From positions 26,150 to 90,149 of the forward strand of contig NZ_LQQP01000034.1 in assembly GCF_001619615.1 (NCBI RefSeq): a stretch of DNA of 64,000 nt, in the 5' to 3' direction. The position numbers were made by a program, and so were the translations under genes. The stretch's first letter is position 1. The number at the start of each line of letters is the position of its first letter. The notes under the pieces were generated by a model. That model was not told the DNA's origin. It was given only the letters and a program-made list of their open reading frames with translations, and did no database searches. Below, piece after piece: positions 42,231 through 52,338 of the stretch. The stretch is from Microbacterium sp. T32 (GTDB lineage: Bacteria > Actinomycetota > Actinomycetes > Actinomycetales > Microbacteriaceae).

Positions 42231-43799
42231 GTGACTTCCCTTCCCTCCTCCGACTCCCCCGACACCACCCCCGCCGTCGCCGACGACGTCGAGACGCCCG
42301 ACGAGACTGTCGAGGCTTCCGCCGACGAGGCGGCCGAAACCGCTGCGGATGCGGCTGACGTGACCGCTGAGCCCGCGGCCGAGACCGCCGCGGACGACGA
42401 GCCGGCGGCGGAGGAGGCTCCGTCCACCGAAGCGGCCGATCCGGCCGCGGATGCCGCGGAGCCCGAGGCTCCCGCCACGGCCGAGGAGCCCGAAGCCCCG
42501 GCGGCAGCCCCGAAGGCTCCCCCCGCCCCCGGTCCCCGTCCCGGACCGCGTCCGGGCGCCCGCGTCGCGGCTCCAGTCGAGCCGTGGGGTCGCGTCGACG
42601 AGGACGGCACCGTCTCGGTGCGCGAGGGCGCCGAGTGGCGCGTCGTCGGGCAGTACCCCGACGGCACGCCCGACGAAGCCCTGGCGTACTACACGCGCAA
42701 GTTCGCCGACCTCGCGGGTGAGGTGACGCTCCTCGAGGTGCGTCACCGTCGCGGCGGCGCATCTGCGTCCGACCTGCGTTCCACCGCCGCGACCGTCCGC
42801 GCGAAGGTCGACGGCGCCGCCGCAGTGGGCGACCTCGCCGCGCTGCTCGAGCGCCTCGACGCCCTGACGGCCGAACTGGCCGAGGCGACAGAGACCGAGG
42901 CCGCCGCGGCCAAGGAGGCCGTGGACGACGCCGTGCGCGAGCGCACCGAGATCGTCGAGCAGGCCGAGGCGCTCGCGGCCCGCGACCCGCAATCGGTGCA
43001 GTGGAAGCAGATGACCACCGACATGTCGGCCCTGTTCGACCGGTGGCAGGCCCACCAGCAGAACGGCCCGCGTCTGCCGAAGTCGACCGCCCAGCAGCTG
43101 TGGCGCCGCTTCCGCGACGCCCGTGCGACGGTCGACCGTCACCGCCGCGAGTTCTTCTCCGCGCTCGACGAGACCCACAAGTCCGCCCGCGACGCCAAGA
43201 CGCGTCTCGTGGAGCGCGCCGAGGCTCTCGCGCCCCGCGGGGAGGACGGCATCCCGGCGTACCGCGATCTGCTCGACGAGTGGAAGGCCTCCGGCCGCGC
43301 CGGCCGCAAGGTCGACGACGCCCTCTGGGCGCGTTTCAAGGCCGCGGGCGACGCGCTCTACGGCGCGCGGATCGAGCGCGAGACGGCGGATGCCGAGGCA
43401 TCCAAGGAGAAGATCGAGCAGAAGCGCGCGCTCCTCGCCGAGGCCGCGCCGATCGTCGACGAGAAGAACCTCGCCACCGCGCGTCAGAAGCTGACCGCGA
43501 TCCAGCGTCAGTGGGACGAGATCGGCCGCATCTTCCCGCGCGACAAGGAGCGCACTCTCGACGACGAGCTCCGCAAGATCGAGCAGAGCGTCCGCGCCCG
43601 CGAGGACGCCGACTGGAAGCGCAACGACCCCGAGCAGAAGGCGCGCGCCAACGACATGACGCGTCAGCTGACCGACGCGATCGAGAAGCTCGAGGCCGAA
43701 CTCGCCGCGGCCCAGGCCAAGGGCGACAAGCGCGCCGCGGCCCAGGCCTCCGAGGCCCTCGAGGCGCGCCGCACCTGGCTCCGCGCGCTCGGCGGCTGA
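42231..43799 (+). CDS. DUF349 domain protein
   Basis: This 522-residue protein has an acidic Ala/Glu/Pro-rich N-terminus (about 1-115), then several helical DUF349 units. Characteristic blocks are KSTAQQLWRRFRDARATVDRHRREFF, DEWKASGRAGRKVDDALWARFKAAGDALY and QRQWDEIGRIF. The C-terminal 60 residues are predicted coiled coil. The biochemical role of DUF349 proteins is not established. The GTG at 42231 follows GATGAGGTG. A hairpin lies 35 bases past its stop. Confidence 0.88.
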   Translation: MTSLPSSDSPDTTPAVADDVETPDETVEASADEAAETAADAADVTAEPAAETAADDEPAAEEAPSTEAADPAADAAEPEAPATAEEPEAPAAAPKAPPAPGPRPGPRPGARVAAPVEPWGRVDEDGTVSVREGAEWRVVGQYPDGTPDEALAYYTRKFADLAGEVTLLEVRHRRGGASASDLRSTAATVRAKVDGAAAVGDLAALLERLDALTAELAEATETEAAAAKEAVDDAVRERTEIVEQAEALAARDPQSVQWKQMTTDMSALFDRWQAHQQNGPRLPKSTAQQLWRRFRDARATVDRHRREFFSALDETHKSARDAKTRLVERAEALAPRGEDGIPAYRDLLDEWKASGRAGRKVDDALWARFKAAGDALYGARIERETADAEASKEKIEQKRALLAEAAPIVDEKNLATARQKLTAIQRQWDEIGRIFPRDKERTLDDELRKIEQSVRAREDADWKRNDPEQKARANDMTRQLTDAIEKLEAELAAAQAKGDKRAAAQASEALEARRTWLRALGG

Positions 43800-43833
43800 G
43801 CGTTCTCCACAGCCCCGCGTCTTCGGACGCGCG

Positions 43834-43874
43834 AGGGGAGATCATCCCGGCACACTGACGGGATGGTCTCCCCT
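43834..43874. repeat. Hairpin covering the start of the AbiEi-like gene
   Basis: Arms 43834-43849 (AGGGGAGATCATCCCG) and 43859-43874 pair at 15 of 16 bases around a 9-base loop. The right arm contains the ATG at 43863, so the hairpin could hide the start codon. It could also end the DUF349 transcript. Confidence 0.7.
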
Positions 43875-44435
43875 TTCCTGTACTTCCCGGGCGAGCGGCT
43901 CTCGCTGGCAGAGCTCACCGCCGCGTGTCTCGACGGCCTGCTCGCCCCGATCGGCGAGGGGTTCATGCCCGCGGATGCCGTGGAGACGACGTGGATGCGC
44001 GCGCGGAGCCTCGCACCGCTCGTCGGAGATCGCTGGGCGGCCGTCCGCGTGAGTGCCGCGTGGGTGCACGGCGGCGTCGACGCCGAGCCGCTCCGGCATC
44101 ACGTGCAGCGCGCCGCCGCGGAGCGCGCGCGTCCGCTGCGGGAGCCGAGCGTCATCGTCCACGACGTCCGCATCCCGGCGGGCGACCTCGTGACGATCGC
44201 CGGCGTCCGCGTCTCGAGCCCGGCGCGGACGCTGGTCGATCTCGCCCGATCTCCGGATGCCGTCGATCTCCACGCCGCTCGTTCCTGGGCACGCGCCGCT
44301 CCCGACGTCCTCGGCGATGCGCGGGCGTGGCTTGCGCGGCATCCGCGGTACCCGTACGGACGACGGGCCGGGGAGGTGCTGGACGCCGTGAGGCAGCCGC
44401 GGGATCAGGACGAGGTGACGCGGTACACGTCGTAG
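43863..44435 (+). CDS. Solitary AbiEi-like protein
   Basis: This 190-residue protein has the features of AbiEi-type antitoxin proteins common in Microbacteriaceae: VSAAWVHGG near 63-71, [33 protein letters not shown] near 98-130 and a basic C-terminus. No AbiEii nucleotidyltransferase toxin gene is next to it. The start is within a hairpin arm and has only a poor ribosome binding site (GACGGG). The last 31 bases overlap the 3' end of relA on the other strand. The family call is tentative. Confidence 0.55.
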   Translation: MVSPFLYFPGERLSLAELTAACLDGLLAPIGEGFMPADAVETTWMRARSLAPLVGDRWAAVRVSAAWVHGGVDAEPLRHHVQRAAAERARPLREPSVIVHDVRIPAGDLVTIAGVRVSSPARTLVDLARSPDAVDLHAARSWARAAPDVLGDARAWLARHPRYPYGRRAGEVLDAVRQPRDQDEVTRYTS

Positions 44436-46657
44436 ACGGCGTCGATGCGCCGCACCGCGTTGAGGACGCGGTCGAGGTGGACGGTGTCGCCCATCTCGAA
44501 CACGAACTTGCTCAGCGCCAGGCGGTCGTTGGTCGTCGAGACCGTGGCCGAGAGGATGTTGACGTGGTGCTCGCTCAGCACGCGGGTGACGTCGCTCAGC
44601 AGGCCGGAGCGGTCGAGCGCCTCGACCTGGATCTGCACGAGGAACACGCTCTTGGTCGTCGGCGCCCACTCGACGTCGATGAGACGCTCGGGATCCTCCC
44701 GCAGCGACTTCACGTTCGTGCAGTCGGCACGGTGCACCGAGACGCCGCTGCCGCGCGTGACGAAGCCGACGATCTCGTCGCCCGGCACCGGCGTGCAGCA
44801 CTTCGCGAGCTTGACCAGGATGTCGGGGGCGCCGCGGACCAGCACGCCGGAGTCGCCGCCGCGGGGGGCGCGACTGCGGCCGACCTGCGGCAGGTCGATC
44901 GGTCCGGTCGACGTGTCGTCGGCGCTCACCAGCGCCGTGACCTTCTCGATGACCGACTGCGTCGAGACGTGACCCTCGCCGACCGCGGCGTACAGCGCGG
45001 AGACGTCCTCGTAGTGGAAACCGCGGGCGACCTCGGCGAACGAGTCCTGGTTCATCAGGCGCTGGAGCGGCAGGTTCTGCCGGCGCATGGCCCGGGCGAT
45101 GGAATCCTTGCCCTGCTCGATCGCCTCCTCGCGGCGTTCCTTCGTGAACCAGCCGCGGATCTTGTTGCGCGCACGCGTGCTCTTGACGAAGCCGAGCCAG
45201 TCCTGGCTCGGTCCGGCGTCGGGGTTCTTCGAGGTGAAGACCTCGACGACATCGCCCGACTGCAGCTCGGTCTCAAGCGGCACGAGGCGGCCGTTGACCT
45301 TGGCCCCCATGGTGCGGTGGCCGATCTCGGTGTGCACGGCGTACGCGAAGTCGACCGGGGTCGCACCCTTCGGCAGGCCGATCACCCGGCCCTTCGGCGT
45401 GAAGACGTAGACCTCTTTCGCGCCGATCTCGAAGCGCAGCGAGTCGAGGAACTCCCCCGGGTCGGCGGTCTCGGCCTGCCAGTCCGAGATGCGCGCGATC
45501 CAGGCCATGTCGGTGTCGGAGGCCTTGGCATCCGTCTTCCCGCCGGCCATCCGTTCTTTGTACTTCCAGTGCGCGGCGACACCGAACTCCGCCTGCTGGT
45601 GCATCTCGTGCGTGCGGATCTGGATCTCGACCGTCCGCCCGCTCGGACCGATCACGGTCGTGTGCAGCGACTGGTAGAGGTTGAACTTGGGCGTGGCGAT
45701 GTAATCCTTGAAGCGCCCCGGGAGCGGCGTCCACCGCGCGTGGATCGCGCCGAGTACGGCGTAGCAGTCGCGCACGGTGCCGACGAGGATCCGGATGCCG
45801 ATGAGGTCGTAGATGTCGTCGAACTCGCGGCCCCGCACGACCATCTTCTGGTAAACGGAGTACAACTGCTTGGGACGGCCCATGACGCGTCCACGTACCC
45901 GAAGCTCGCGCAGGTCGGCGTCGATCGCGTCGATCACCGTCTGGACGTACTGCTCGCGCTGCGGCGTGCGCTGTCGGACGAGGCTCTCGATCTCTGCGTA
46001 GAGCTTCGGGTGCAGGACGGCGAACGAGAGGTCTTCCAGCTCGCTCTTGATCGCCTGGATGCCGAGCCGGTGGGCCAGCGGGGCGTATATCTCGAGCGTC
46101 TCGGTGGCCTTCTTCGCGGCCTTGTGCGGCGGGACGAACCCCCACGTGCGCGCGTTGTGCAGCCGGTCGGCGAGCTTGATGAGGAGCACGCGGATGTCGC
46201 GCGACATCGCCACGATCATCTTGCGGACGGTCTCGGCCTGCGCGCTCTCGCCGTACTTGACCTTGTCGAGCTTGGTGACGCCGTCGACGAGCATCGCGAC
46301 CTCGTCGCCGAAGTCGGCGGCGAGCTGGTCGAGCGGGTAGTCGGTGTCTTCGACGGTGTCGTGCAGCAGCGCCGCGGCGATGGCCTTGGGGCCGAGGCCC
46401 AGCTCGGCGAGGATCTGCGCGACGGCGAGCGGGTGAGTGATGTACGGCTCGCCGCTCTGGCGCTTCTGCCCGTCGTGGGCCTTGTCGGCCACGGCGTACG
46501 CGCGCTCGATGATGCCGAGATCGCCCTTGGGGTGGTGCGTGCGAACCGTGCGCAGCAGCTTGTCGACGTCGTCGCGCCGGGCGGCGCGCGAGAAGATGCG
46601 CGGGACCAGGCGTCGGAGCGACGACGGCGGTGGCGCGGGGGACGTGGTCTCGGTCAT
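44405..46657 (-). CDS. relA: Bifunctional (p)ppGpp synthetase/hydrolase
   Basis: This RelA/SpoT homologue makes and degrades the stringent-response alarmone. The protein has 750 residues. The HD hydrolase domain has LLHDTVEDT near 96-104, so hydrolase activity is likely. The synthetase domain has [25 protein letters not shown] and [15 protein letters not shown] ([10 protein letters not shown]) and a C-terminal ACT domain ([18 protein letters not shown]) follow. The ATG at 46657 has GGGAGGGGA upstream. It converges with the AbiEi-like gene and overlaps it by 31 bases. Confidence 0.97.
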   Translation of the reverse strand: MTETTSPAPPPSSLRRLVPRIFSRAARRDDVDKLLRTVRTHHPKGDLGIIERAYAVADKAHDGQKRQSGEPYITHPLAVAQILAELGLGPKAIAAALLHDTVEDTDYPLDQLAADFGDEVAMLVDGVTKLDKVKYGESAQAETVRKMIVAMSRDIRVLLIKLADRLHNARTWGFVPPHKAAKKATETLEIYAPLAHRLGIQAIKSELEDLSFAVLHPKLYAEIESLVRQRTPQREQYVQTVIDAIDADLRELRVRGRVMGRPKQLYSVYQKMVVRGREFDDIYDLIGIRILVGTVRDCYAVLGAIHARWTPLPGRFKDYIATPKFNLYQSLHTTVIGPSGRTVEIQIRTHEMHQQAEFGVAAHWKYKERMAGGKTDAKASDTDMAWIARISDWQAETADPGEFLDSLRFEIGAKEVYVFTPKGRVIGLPKGATPVDFAYAVHTEIGHRTMGAKVNGRLVPLETELQSGDVVEVFTSKNPDAGPSQDWLGFVKSTRARNKIRGWFTKERREEAIEQGKDSIARAMRRQNLPLQRLMNQDSFAEVARGFHYEDVSALYAAVGEGHVSTQSVIEKVTALVSADDTSTGPIDLPQVGRSRAPRGGDSGVLVRGAPDILVKLAKCCTPVPGDEIVGFVTRGSGVSVHRADCTNVKSLREDPERLIDVEWAPTTKSVFLVQIQVEALDRSGLLSDVTRVLSEHHVNILSATVSTTNDRLALSKFVFEMGDTVHLDRVLNAVRRIDAVYDVYRVTSS

Positions 46658-46724
46658 CGATCCCCTCCCCCGGGTACTGCGATCAGTCTTCCCATCCTAC
46701 GCCGCGCGGGGCCGGTGCCCGCCG

Positions 46725-47711
46725 TCAGGCGGGGACACCGGCCTTCGCGCGCGCGGACACCACGCGGGCGTCCCGCGACTTGATCGCGGGCTCCCCTTCG
46801 CGCAGCAGCGCGTAGAGGGGAACGGCGACGAACAGCGTCGAGTAGGCCGCGACGATCGTGCCGACGAAGATCGACAGCGAGATGTCGCTCAGGGTGCGGG
46901 CGCCGAGCGGCACACCGATGAAGAGGATCGCGCCGACCGGCAGGATCGCGACCACGGTGGTGTTGATCGACCGGATCAGCGTCTGGTTCGCGGCGAGGTT
47001 GACCGACTCCGCGAAGGTCCGGCCCGAGAGCTCGCCGTCCTGCCGCGTGTTCTCGCGCACCTTGTCGAAGACGACGGTGGTGTCATAGAGGGCGTAGGAC
47101 AGGATTGTCAGGAAGCCGATGACGGCGGCCGGCGAGATCTCGAAACCGAACACGGCGTACACGCCGATCGTGATGACGAGCACGTCGACGAGACCGATGA
47201 TGGCGGCGACCGACATCTTCCACGTGCGGAAGTACAGCGCCAGGATGACGAAGGTCAGTGCGAGGAAGATCGCCAGGCCCCAGAGCGACTGGCGCGTGAC
47301 GTCGGCACCCCACGTGGGTCCGATGAAGGAGTTCGTCACCTCGCTCGTGGGCACGCCGTAGCCCTCCGCGAGAGCCGAGGAGACGGCCTGCGTCTGCTGG
47401 TCGTCGAGCTGGTCGGTCTGGACGCGGACCGCCTGATCGCTGATGGTCGTGACGCGCGTCGTGGCCGCCGGGACCACCGAGGTCACGGCGTTCGTCGCGA
47501 TCGCCTGGTCGAACGAGGTGGGGCTTGAAACGGTGAACTGCGAGCCGCCGGTGAACTCGATCGAGAACTGGACCGGGCGGAAGAGCGGCACGAGGGCCGC
47601 GCCGATGACGAGGACCGCGGCGATGATGAACCACAGGCGCCGACGCTGCACGAACGGGAAAGAGGTCTTCCCGGAGTAGAGGTCGTTACCGAGCTGCGAC
47701 ATGGAGCGCAT
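46725..47711 (-). CDS. secF: Protein translocase subunit SecF
   Basis: This membrane component pulls exported proteins through SecYEG. The protein has 328 residues with about six membrane segments. The SecF signature FSIEFTGGSQF lies near 49-59, and segments 4-5 carry VIGFLTILSYALYDTTVVFDKVREN. The ATG at 47711 overlaps the secD stop (TGATG). An internal ATG at 47702 is possible. Confidence 0.96.
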   Translation of the reverse strand: MRSMSQLGNDLYSGKTSFPFVQRRRLWFIIAAVLVIGAALVPLFRPVQFSIEFTGGSQFTVSSPTSFDQAIATNAVTSVVPAATTRVTTISDQAVRVQTDQLDDQQTQAVSSALAEGYGVPTSEVTNSFIGPTWGADVTRQSLWGLAIFLALTFVILALYFRTWKMSVAAIIGLVDVLVITIGVYAVFGFEISPAAVIGFLTILSYALYDTTVVFDKVRENTRQDGELSGRTFAESVNLAANQTLIRSINTTVVAILPVGAILFIGVPLGARTLSDISLSIFVGTIVAAYSTLFVAVPLYALLREGEPAIKSRDARVVSARAKAGVPA

Positions 47712-49420
47712 CAGTCGTCTCCCTCCTTCGTGGAGCGGGTATTGCCCTGGGCGGCGGCCAGCTCGGCGCGCTTGCGCTCGGCGATCGTCTGCCGACGCTG
47801 AGCCTCGCCGCGCGAGCGGTTGGCGCGGCCGGTGGTGGCCGCGACCGGGGCGCGGAACTGCGCGCGACCGCGGTAGACCGCACCGAGCGCCTCGGGGTCC
47901 ATGCCGGACAGCGGGTGGCCGGAGCCGAAGAAACGCGTCCGCGCGAGCAGCTGCATCACCGGGTGCGTGAACAGGATGAAGATCAGGACGTCGATCGCGG
48001 TCGTGAGGCCGAGCGTGAAGGCGAAGCCCTTCACCGTGGCATCCGCGAGGATGTAGAGCACCACGGCGGCGAGGACGTTGATCGACTTCGAGATGTAGAT
48101 CGTGCGCTTGGCGCGGGACCAGCCGTCCTCGACGGCGGCGGTGATCGACTTCCCGTCGCGCAGCTCGTCTCGGATGCGTTCGAAGTAGACGATGAACGAG
48201 TCGGCCGTGAAGCCGATCGTGACGATGAGGCCCGCGACACCGGCGAGGGACAGACGGAAGCCCATGCGCCAGGCCAGGATGCACAGCGTGACGTAGGTCA
48301 GCACCGCCATGACCCCGAGCGAGGCGATGATCACCGTCCCCAACGCTCGATAGACGATGAGCGAGTAGATCGCGACCAGGCCGAGACCGATGAGGCCCGC
48401 GATGAAGCCGACCTGCAGCTGCTGCGATCCGAGCGTCGCCGAGACGGTGTCCGAGCTCACGACCGTGAAGCTCAGCGGCAGGGCGCCGTACTTCAGCTGG
48501 TCGGCGAGGGCCTTCGAGGTCGCCTGCGTGAAGCTTCCCGTGATGCTCGGGCGGCCGTCGACGATGATGCCGTTCATCGACGGGGCCGACAACACCGAAC
48601 CGTCGAGCACGAAGGCGAACTGGTTCAGCGGCGCCTGCGCACCGTAGAGGCGCTGGCTGATCTCGGCGAACTTCTGCGTGCCCTGGTCGTTGAACACGAG
48701 GTTGACGGCCCACTGGCCGGTGTTCTGCTCCTGGCCGTTCGTCGCGTTGCTGATATCGGTGCCGTCGAGTTCGACGGGGCCCAGGATGTACTTCACCGAA
48801 CCGCTGTCGTCACAGGTGATGAGCGGCTGGTCGGCGGGTGCCTGCGCGGGATTGTTGGCAGGGTTCGCGCAGTCGTACGCCAGGAACTGCGCCTGCAGCG
48901 CGGGCGTGATCCAGGACAGGTCGCTGCCGTTGGTCGGCGACGCGGTCGGCGTCGACGGAAGCGACGGGTCGGGCGTCGGGTACGGCGTGTTCTGGCCGTC
49001 CTGACCGACGAACGAGGTCGCGGGCGAGCCGGTGTAGAGCACCGCGCGCAGCTGCAGCTGGGCCGAACTCTGGATGCGCTGACGCGTCGCCTCGTCGGCC
49101 TGGCCGGGGATCTGAACGACGATGTTGCGGCCGCCCTCCGTCGCGACATCGGCCTCGCCCACGCCCGAGGCGTCGACGCGCTGGCGGATGATCGTCACGG
49201 CCTGCTGCATCTGATCGGTGTCGGGGTTGGCCCCGTCCGTCGTCTGTGCCGCGAGGATGATCTGCGTGCCGCCCTGCAGGTCGAGGGCGAGGTCGGGAGT
49301 CCAGGAGCTGGCCTGGAAGGCGTACACGCCGAGCGCGTTGATGCCGAACAGCACGCCGGTGATGGCGAGCAGTCCGGTCAGTACGCGCCAGGCGTGGCGG
49401 ACGGGAGTCGAGGGCGCCAC
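47711..49420 (-). CDS. secD: Protein translocase subunit SecD
   Basis: This partner of SecF has 569 residues. The first membrane segment (about 11-31) is followed by DLALDLQGGTQIIL, the SecD signature, then a large extracytoplasmic region with an added Pro/Ser/Thr-rich insert near 135-160, and five more membrane segments in the C-terminal third. The GTG at 49420 is the best start by comparison with related N-termini (xPSTPVRHAWR), although no strong ribosome binding site is seen. A 46-bp gap separates it from yajC. Confidence 0.92.
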   Translation of the reverse strand: MAPSTPVRHAWRVLTGLLAITGVLFGINALGVYAFQASSWTPDLALDLQGGTQIILAAQTTDGANPDTDQMQQAVTIIRQRVDASGVGEADVATEGGRNIVVQIPGQADEATRQRIQSSAQLQLRAVLYTGSPATSFVGQDGQNTPYPTPDPSLPSTPTASPTNGSDLSWITPALQAQFLAYDCANPANNPAQAPADQPLITCDDSGSVKYILGPVELDGTDISNATNGQEQNTGQWAVNLVFNDQGTQKFAEISQRLYGAQAPLNQFAFVLDGSVLSAPSMNGIIVDGRPSITGSFTQATSKALADQLKYGALPLSFTVVSSDTVSATLGSQQLQVGFIAGLIGLGLVAIYSLIVYRALGTVIIASLGVMAVLTYVTLCILAWRMGFRLSLAGVAGLIVTIGFTADSFIVYFERIRDELRDGKSITAAVEDGWSRAKRTIYISKSINVLAAVVLYILADATVKGFAFTLGLTTAIDVLIFILFTHPVMQLLARTRFFGSGHPLSGMDPEALGAVYRGRAQFRAPVAATTGRANRSRGEAQRRQTIAERKRAELAAAQGNTRSTKEGDD

Positions 49421-49466
49421 GGAGTCGGCTTTCTGTGCGGCGGTGAACGGAAGAGGCGAAGGAGCG

Positions 49467-49934
49467 TCAGGCCTGCGGGCGGTCCTTGTCGTCGCGGTCG
49501 GCGACGTGCTCGGGGTCGTCCTTGCTGAGGGCCACGCGGTGGTCGTCGCTGATGGAGGTGATGTCACCGTCGGCGACGCCGGCGACATACTCGGCCTCGG
49601 ACGCCTCAGCCGCGATGAACTCATCCTCGGTCACGACACCCTCGGCGGGATCCACGACACGGAGGACGGCCTGGCTGTGGACTTCGATGATGACGCCCGG
49701 GGCGATCTCCACGCGGGCGCGCTTGTCGAGGTCCACACCGTCGTACTCGACGATCGTGCCGTACAGTCCGCCCTGCAGCAGGACCTCGGCACCCGGGATC
49801 GTCTGGCGCGCCTTCTCCTCCTGCTCGAGCTTCTGCTTCTGCATGCGGCGGCGCGAGCTGTAGAACATGAAGACCAACAGGGCGATCAGCAGGATGATCA
49901 GGCCGTACTGGCTGAAGAAGCTCGCGAAATCCAT
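49467..49934 (-). CDS. yajC: Preprotein translocase subunit YajC
   Basis: This SecDF-associated small membrane protein has 155 residues. One N-terminal membrane segment (about 6-25, FSQYGLIILLIALLVFMFY), a basic stretch and a conserved soluble domain (GAEVLLQGGLYGTIVEYDG) are visible. The C-terminal 60 residues are acidic and longer than in many homologues. Confidence 0.93.
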   Translation of the reverse strand: MDFASFFSQYGLIILLIALLVFMFYSSRRRMQKQKLEQEEKARQTIPGAEVLLQGGLYGTIVEYDGVDLDKRARVEIAPGVIIEVHSQAVLRVVDPAEGVVTEDEFIAAEASEAEYVAGVADGDITSISDDHRVALSKDDPEHVADRDDKDRPQA

Positions 49935-50012
49935 GGAGGCGGTGCACCTTTCGATTCAGGCGCGCCGTGCGGCACTGCCTAAGGGGGCGGGGAATCCCTC
50001 GCCGAGTATAGG

Positions 50013-51062
50013 TCATCCCCCTTGACTGAAACGGAGCAGCCCGTCGGGGTGGGGAGCACCGAGGTGGTCGTACGCCTCGGGTGTGGCGACGCGGCCCCGC
50101 GGGGTGCGCCCCATGAAGCCGATGCGGACGAGATACGGCTCGACGACCGACTCGATCGTCTCGGGCTCCTCGCCCACGGCCACGGCGAGCGTGCTCAATC
50201 CCACGGGCCCGCCGCGGAACCTCCGCACGAGCGCGTCGAGCACCGCCCGGTCCAGGCGGTCGAGGCCGATGGCATCCACGTCGTACAGGTCGAGGGCGGC
50301 GTCGACGGTGCGGACGTCGGCGTCGCCGGCATCCGTCCCGGTGGAGGGGCCGTGGACGACGAGATAGTCGCGGACGCGGCGGAGCAGGCGGTTGGCGATG
50401 CGCGGCGTTCCCCGCGAGCGGCGGGCGATCTCGGCGCGCGCGGTGCCCGGGAGGCCGACGTCGAGCATGGATGCCGAGCGCGACACGACCCGCTCGAGTT
50501 CTTCCGGCTCGTAGTACTCGAGGTGCGCCGTGAATCCGAAGCGGTCGCGGAGCGGGTTCGGGAGGAGCCCCGCACGCGTCGTGGCGCCGACGAGCGTGAA
50601 GGGGGCCAGGTCGAGGGGGATGCTCGTCGCTCCCGCGCCCTTGCCGACCATGATGTCGATGCGGAAGTCCTCCATCGCGAGGTAGAGCATCTCTTCGGCG
50701 GAGCGGGCCATGCGGTGGATCTCGTCGATGAAGAGCACTTCGCCCGGCGTGAGCGACGACAGCAGAGCAGCGAGGTCGCCGGCGTGCTGGATGGCCGGTC
50801 CGCTGGAAAGGCGCAAGGGCCGGCCGCTCTCGTGCGCCACGATCATCGCGAGCGTCGTCTTGCCGAGGCCGGGTGGGCCCGACAGGAGGATGTGGTCGGG
50901 CGAGCGCTGCTGGATGCGCGCGGCGTCCAGGAGGAGCTGCAGCTGGCCGCGAACCTTCTGCTGGCCGACGAACTCGCTGAGCGACGTCGGACGCAACGCC
51001 CCTTCGATGGCGAGCTCGGTCTCGTCGTCGGGCGTTCCGGCGTCGCGGACGACGTCAGCCAC
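50013..51062 (-). CDS. ruvB: Holliday junction helicase RuvB
   Basis: This AAA+ motor of branch migration has 349 residues. Walker A is [15 protein letters not shown] near 60-74, Walker B is [10 protein letters not shown], sensor 1 is [11 protein letters not shown], and the C-terminal winged helix has [17 protein letters not shown]. The GTG at 51062 overlaps the ruvA stop by 8 bases. Confidence 0.98.
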   Translation of the reverse strand: MADVVRDAGTPDDETELAIEGALRPTSLSEFVGQQKVRGQLQLLLDAARIQQRSPDHILLSGPPGLGKTTLAMIVAHESGRPLRLSSGPAIQHAGDLAALLSSLTPGEVLFIDEIHRMARSAEEMLYLAMEDFRIDIMVGKGAGATSIPLDLAPFTLVGATTRAGLLPNPLRDRFGFTAHLEYYEPEELERVVSRSASMLDVGLPGTARAEIARRSRGTPRIANRLLRRVRDYLVVHGPSTGTDAGDADVRTVDAALDLYDVDAIGLDRLDRAVLDALVRRFRGGPVGLSTLAVAVGEEPETIESVVEPYLVRIGFMGRTPRGRVATPEAYDHLGAPHPDGLLRFSQGG

Positions 51063-51675
51063 CGACCGGCTCCTTCCGCGCGGGGCCGAGTAGAGCGAGC
51101 GTGAGGCGGAGCAGCGCCTGCACCGAGGCCCGGTCGGCCTCGGCGGCGTTCTCGGCGACGGATGCCACGGCCTCCGCCGCGACGCGCTCGCTCCACCCGA
51201 GCCCGATGAGGGCCTGGGTCACCTGCAGCGGGACCTGGCCGTGCGGGGCGACGGCGGCGGGAGCCTGCGCGGCGGGGACGGCGAGCTTGCCGGCGAGCTG
51301 CACGACGATGAGCTTCGCGGTCTTCGGTCCGATGCCCGAGACACGCTTGAAGGGGGCGTCGTCGTCATCGGTGACCGCCTGCGCGATCTGCGGCACCGTC
51401 AGGGACGACAGCACCCCCATCGCGGACTTCGGGCCGACGCCGGTGACGCCGATGAGCTGGGTGAAGACCGTCAGCTCTTCGCGCGTCTCGAAACCGAAGA
51501 GCGACAGGGCGTCCTCCCGCACGACGAGGTGCGTGTGCAGGTGCACCTGGTCGCCGACGTGGGTGGTCCGTGCGACCTGGGGCGTCACCGCGACCGACAG
51601 GCCCACTCCCCCGACGACCACGACGAGCGCATCGTCGCCGACGTGCGCGGCGACACCCTGCAGCGAAGAGATCAT
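51055..51675 (-). CDS. ruvA: Holliday junction protein RuvA
   Basis: This junction-binding tetramer subunit has 206 residues. The order is an N-terminal OB-fold (1-65), a double helix-hairpin-helix ([16 protein letters not shown] and [17 protein letters not shown]) and a C-terminal RuvB-contact domain (about 152-206, [17 protein letters not shown]). The start is ATG at 51675, 9 bases after ruvC. Confidence 0.97.
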   Translation of the reverse strand: MISSLQGVAAHVGDDALVVVVGGVGLSVAVTPQVARTTHVGDQVHLHTHLVVREDALSLFGFETREELTVFTQLIGVTGVGPKSAMGVLSSLTVPQIAQAVTDDDDAPFKRVSGIGPKTAKLIVVQLAGKLAVPAAQAPAAVAPHGQVPLQVTQALIGLGWSERVAAEAVASVAENAAEADRASVQALLRLTLALLGPARKEPVGG

Positions 51676-51684
51676 GCGACGAGC

Positions 51685-52290
51685 CTACGCGCCGGTTCGG
51701 ACCTTTGTTCGAGCGACACGCGTCCCTGTAGACGGCTGCCGCTTCTCGGCATCCCGCCACGCCTTCTGCGCGGGAGTGAGGGCGCCCCCGGTCGGGGCCG
51801 TCGCCGCTCCCCCGCGCCACGCGTGGCACAGGGCGAGGGCGAGCGCGTCCGCGGCGTCGGCCGGTTGCGGCAGCGTGTCGAGCCGGAGCACGCGCGCGAC
51901 CATCGTCTGCACCTGCAGTTTGTCGGCGGAGCCGTAGCCGGTGATCGCCGCCTTGACCTCGCTCGGCGTGTGCGTCGCCGCCGGGATGCCGTGCTCGGCC
52001 GCGAGGAGCAGCGCGATGCCGCTCGCCTGCGCGGTGCCCATCACCGAGTGCCGGTTGTTCTGCGCGAACACGCGCTCGACCGCGACCACGTGCGGATCGT
52101 GGGCCGCGAGGACCGAGCGGATGCCGGCCGCGATCGTTGCCAGGCGCTTCTCGATGGGATCCGTGACGGCCGACCGGACCACCCCGACATGGACGAGGGA
52201 TGCCGTGCGGTCGGGCGACACGTCGACCACGCCGATGCCGCAGCGCGTCAGACCCGGGTCGATGCCGAGGACGCGCAGAGAACGAGACAC
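51685..52290 (-). CDS. ruvC: Holliday junction resolvase RuvC
   Basis: This nuclease cuts the junction after RuvAB migration. The protein has about 201 residues with a C-terminal basic tail. The acidic active site is in VLGIDPGLTRCG, AVERVF and PADAADALALALCH. The GTG at 52290 is chosen because TAGCGT lies 7 bases upstream, fitting a leaderless mRNA; a GTG three codons upstream overlaps that box. Confidence 0.95.
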   Translation of the reverse strand: MSRSLRVLGIDPGLTRCGIGVVDVSPDRTASLVHVGVVRSAVTDPIEKRLATIAAGIRSVLAAHDPHVVAVERVFAQNNRHSVMGTAQASGIALLLAAEHGIPAATHTPSEVKAAITGYGSADKLQVQTMVARVLRLDTLPQPADAADALALALCHAWRGGAATAPTGGALTPAQKAWRDAEKRQPSTGTRVARTKVRTGA

Positions 52291-52297
52291 GACCCCC

Positions 52298-52303
52298 ACG
52301 CTA
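52298..52303 (-). promoter_or_regulatory. Candidate -10 box for leaderless ruvC mRNA
   Basis: TAGCGT on the minus strand is followed by GGGGGTC and then the ruvC GTG. GGGGG could also act as a weak ribosome binding site. Confidence 0.45.
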
Positions 52304-52338
52304 AGCGCGAGGGCCGTGTTCCGGCGAAGGGCGCGCCC

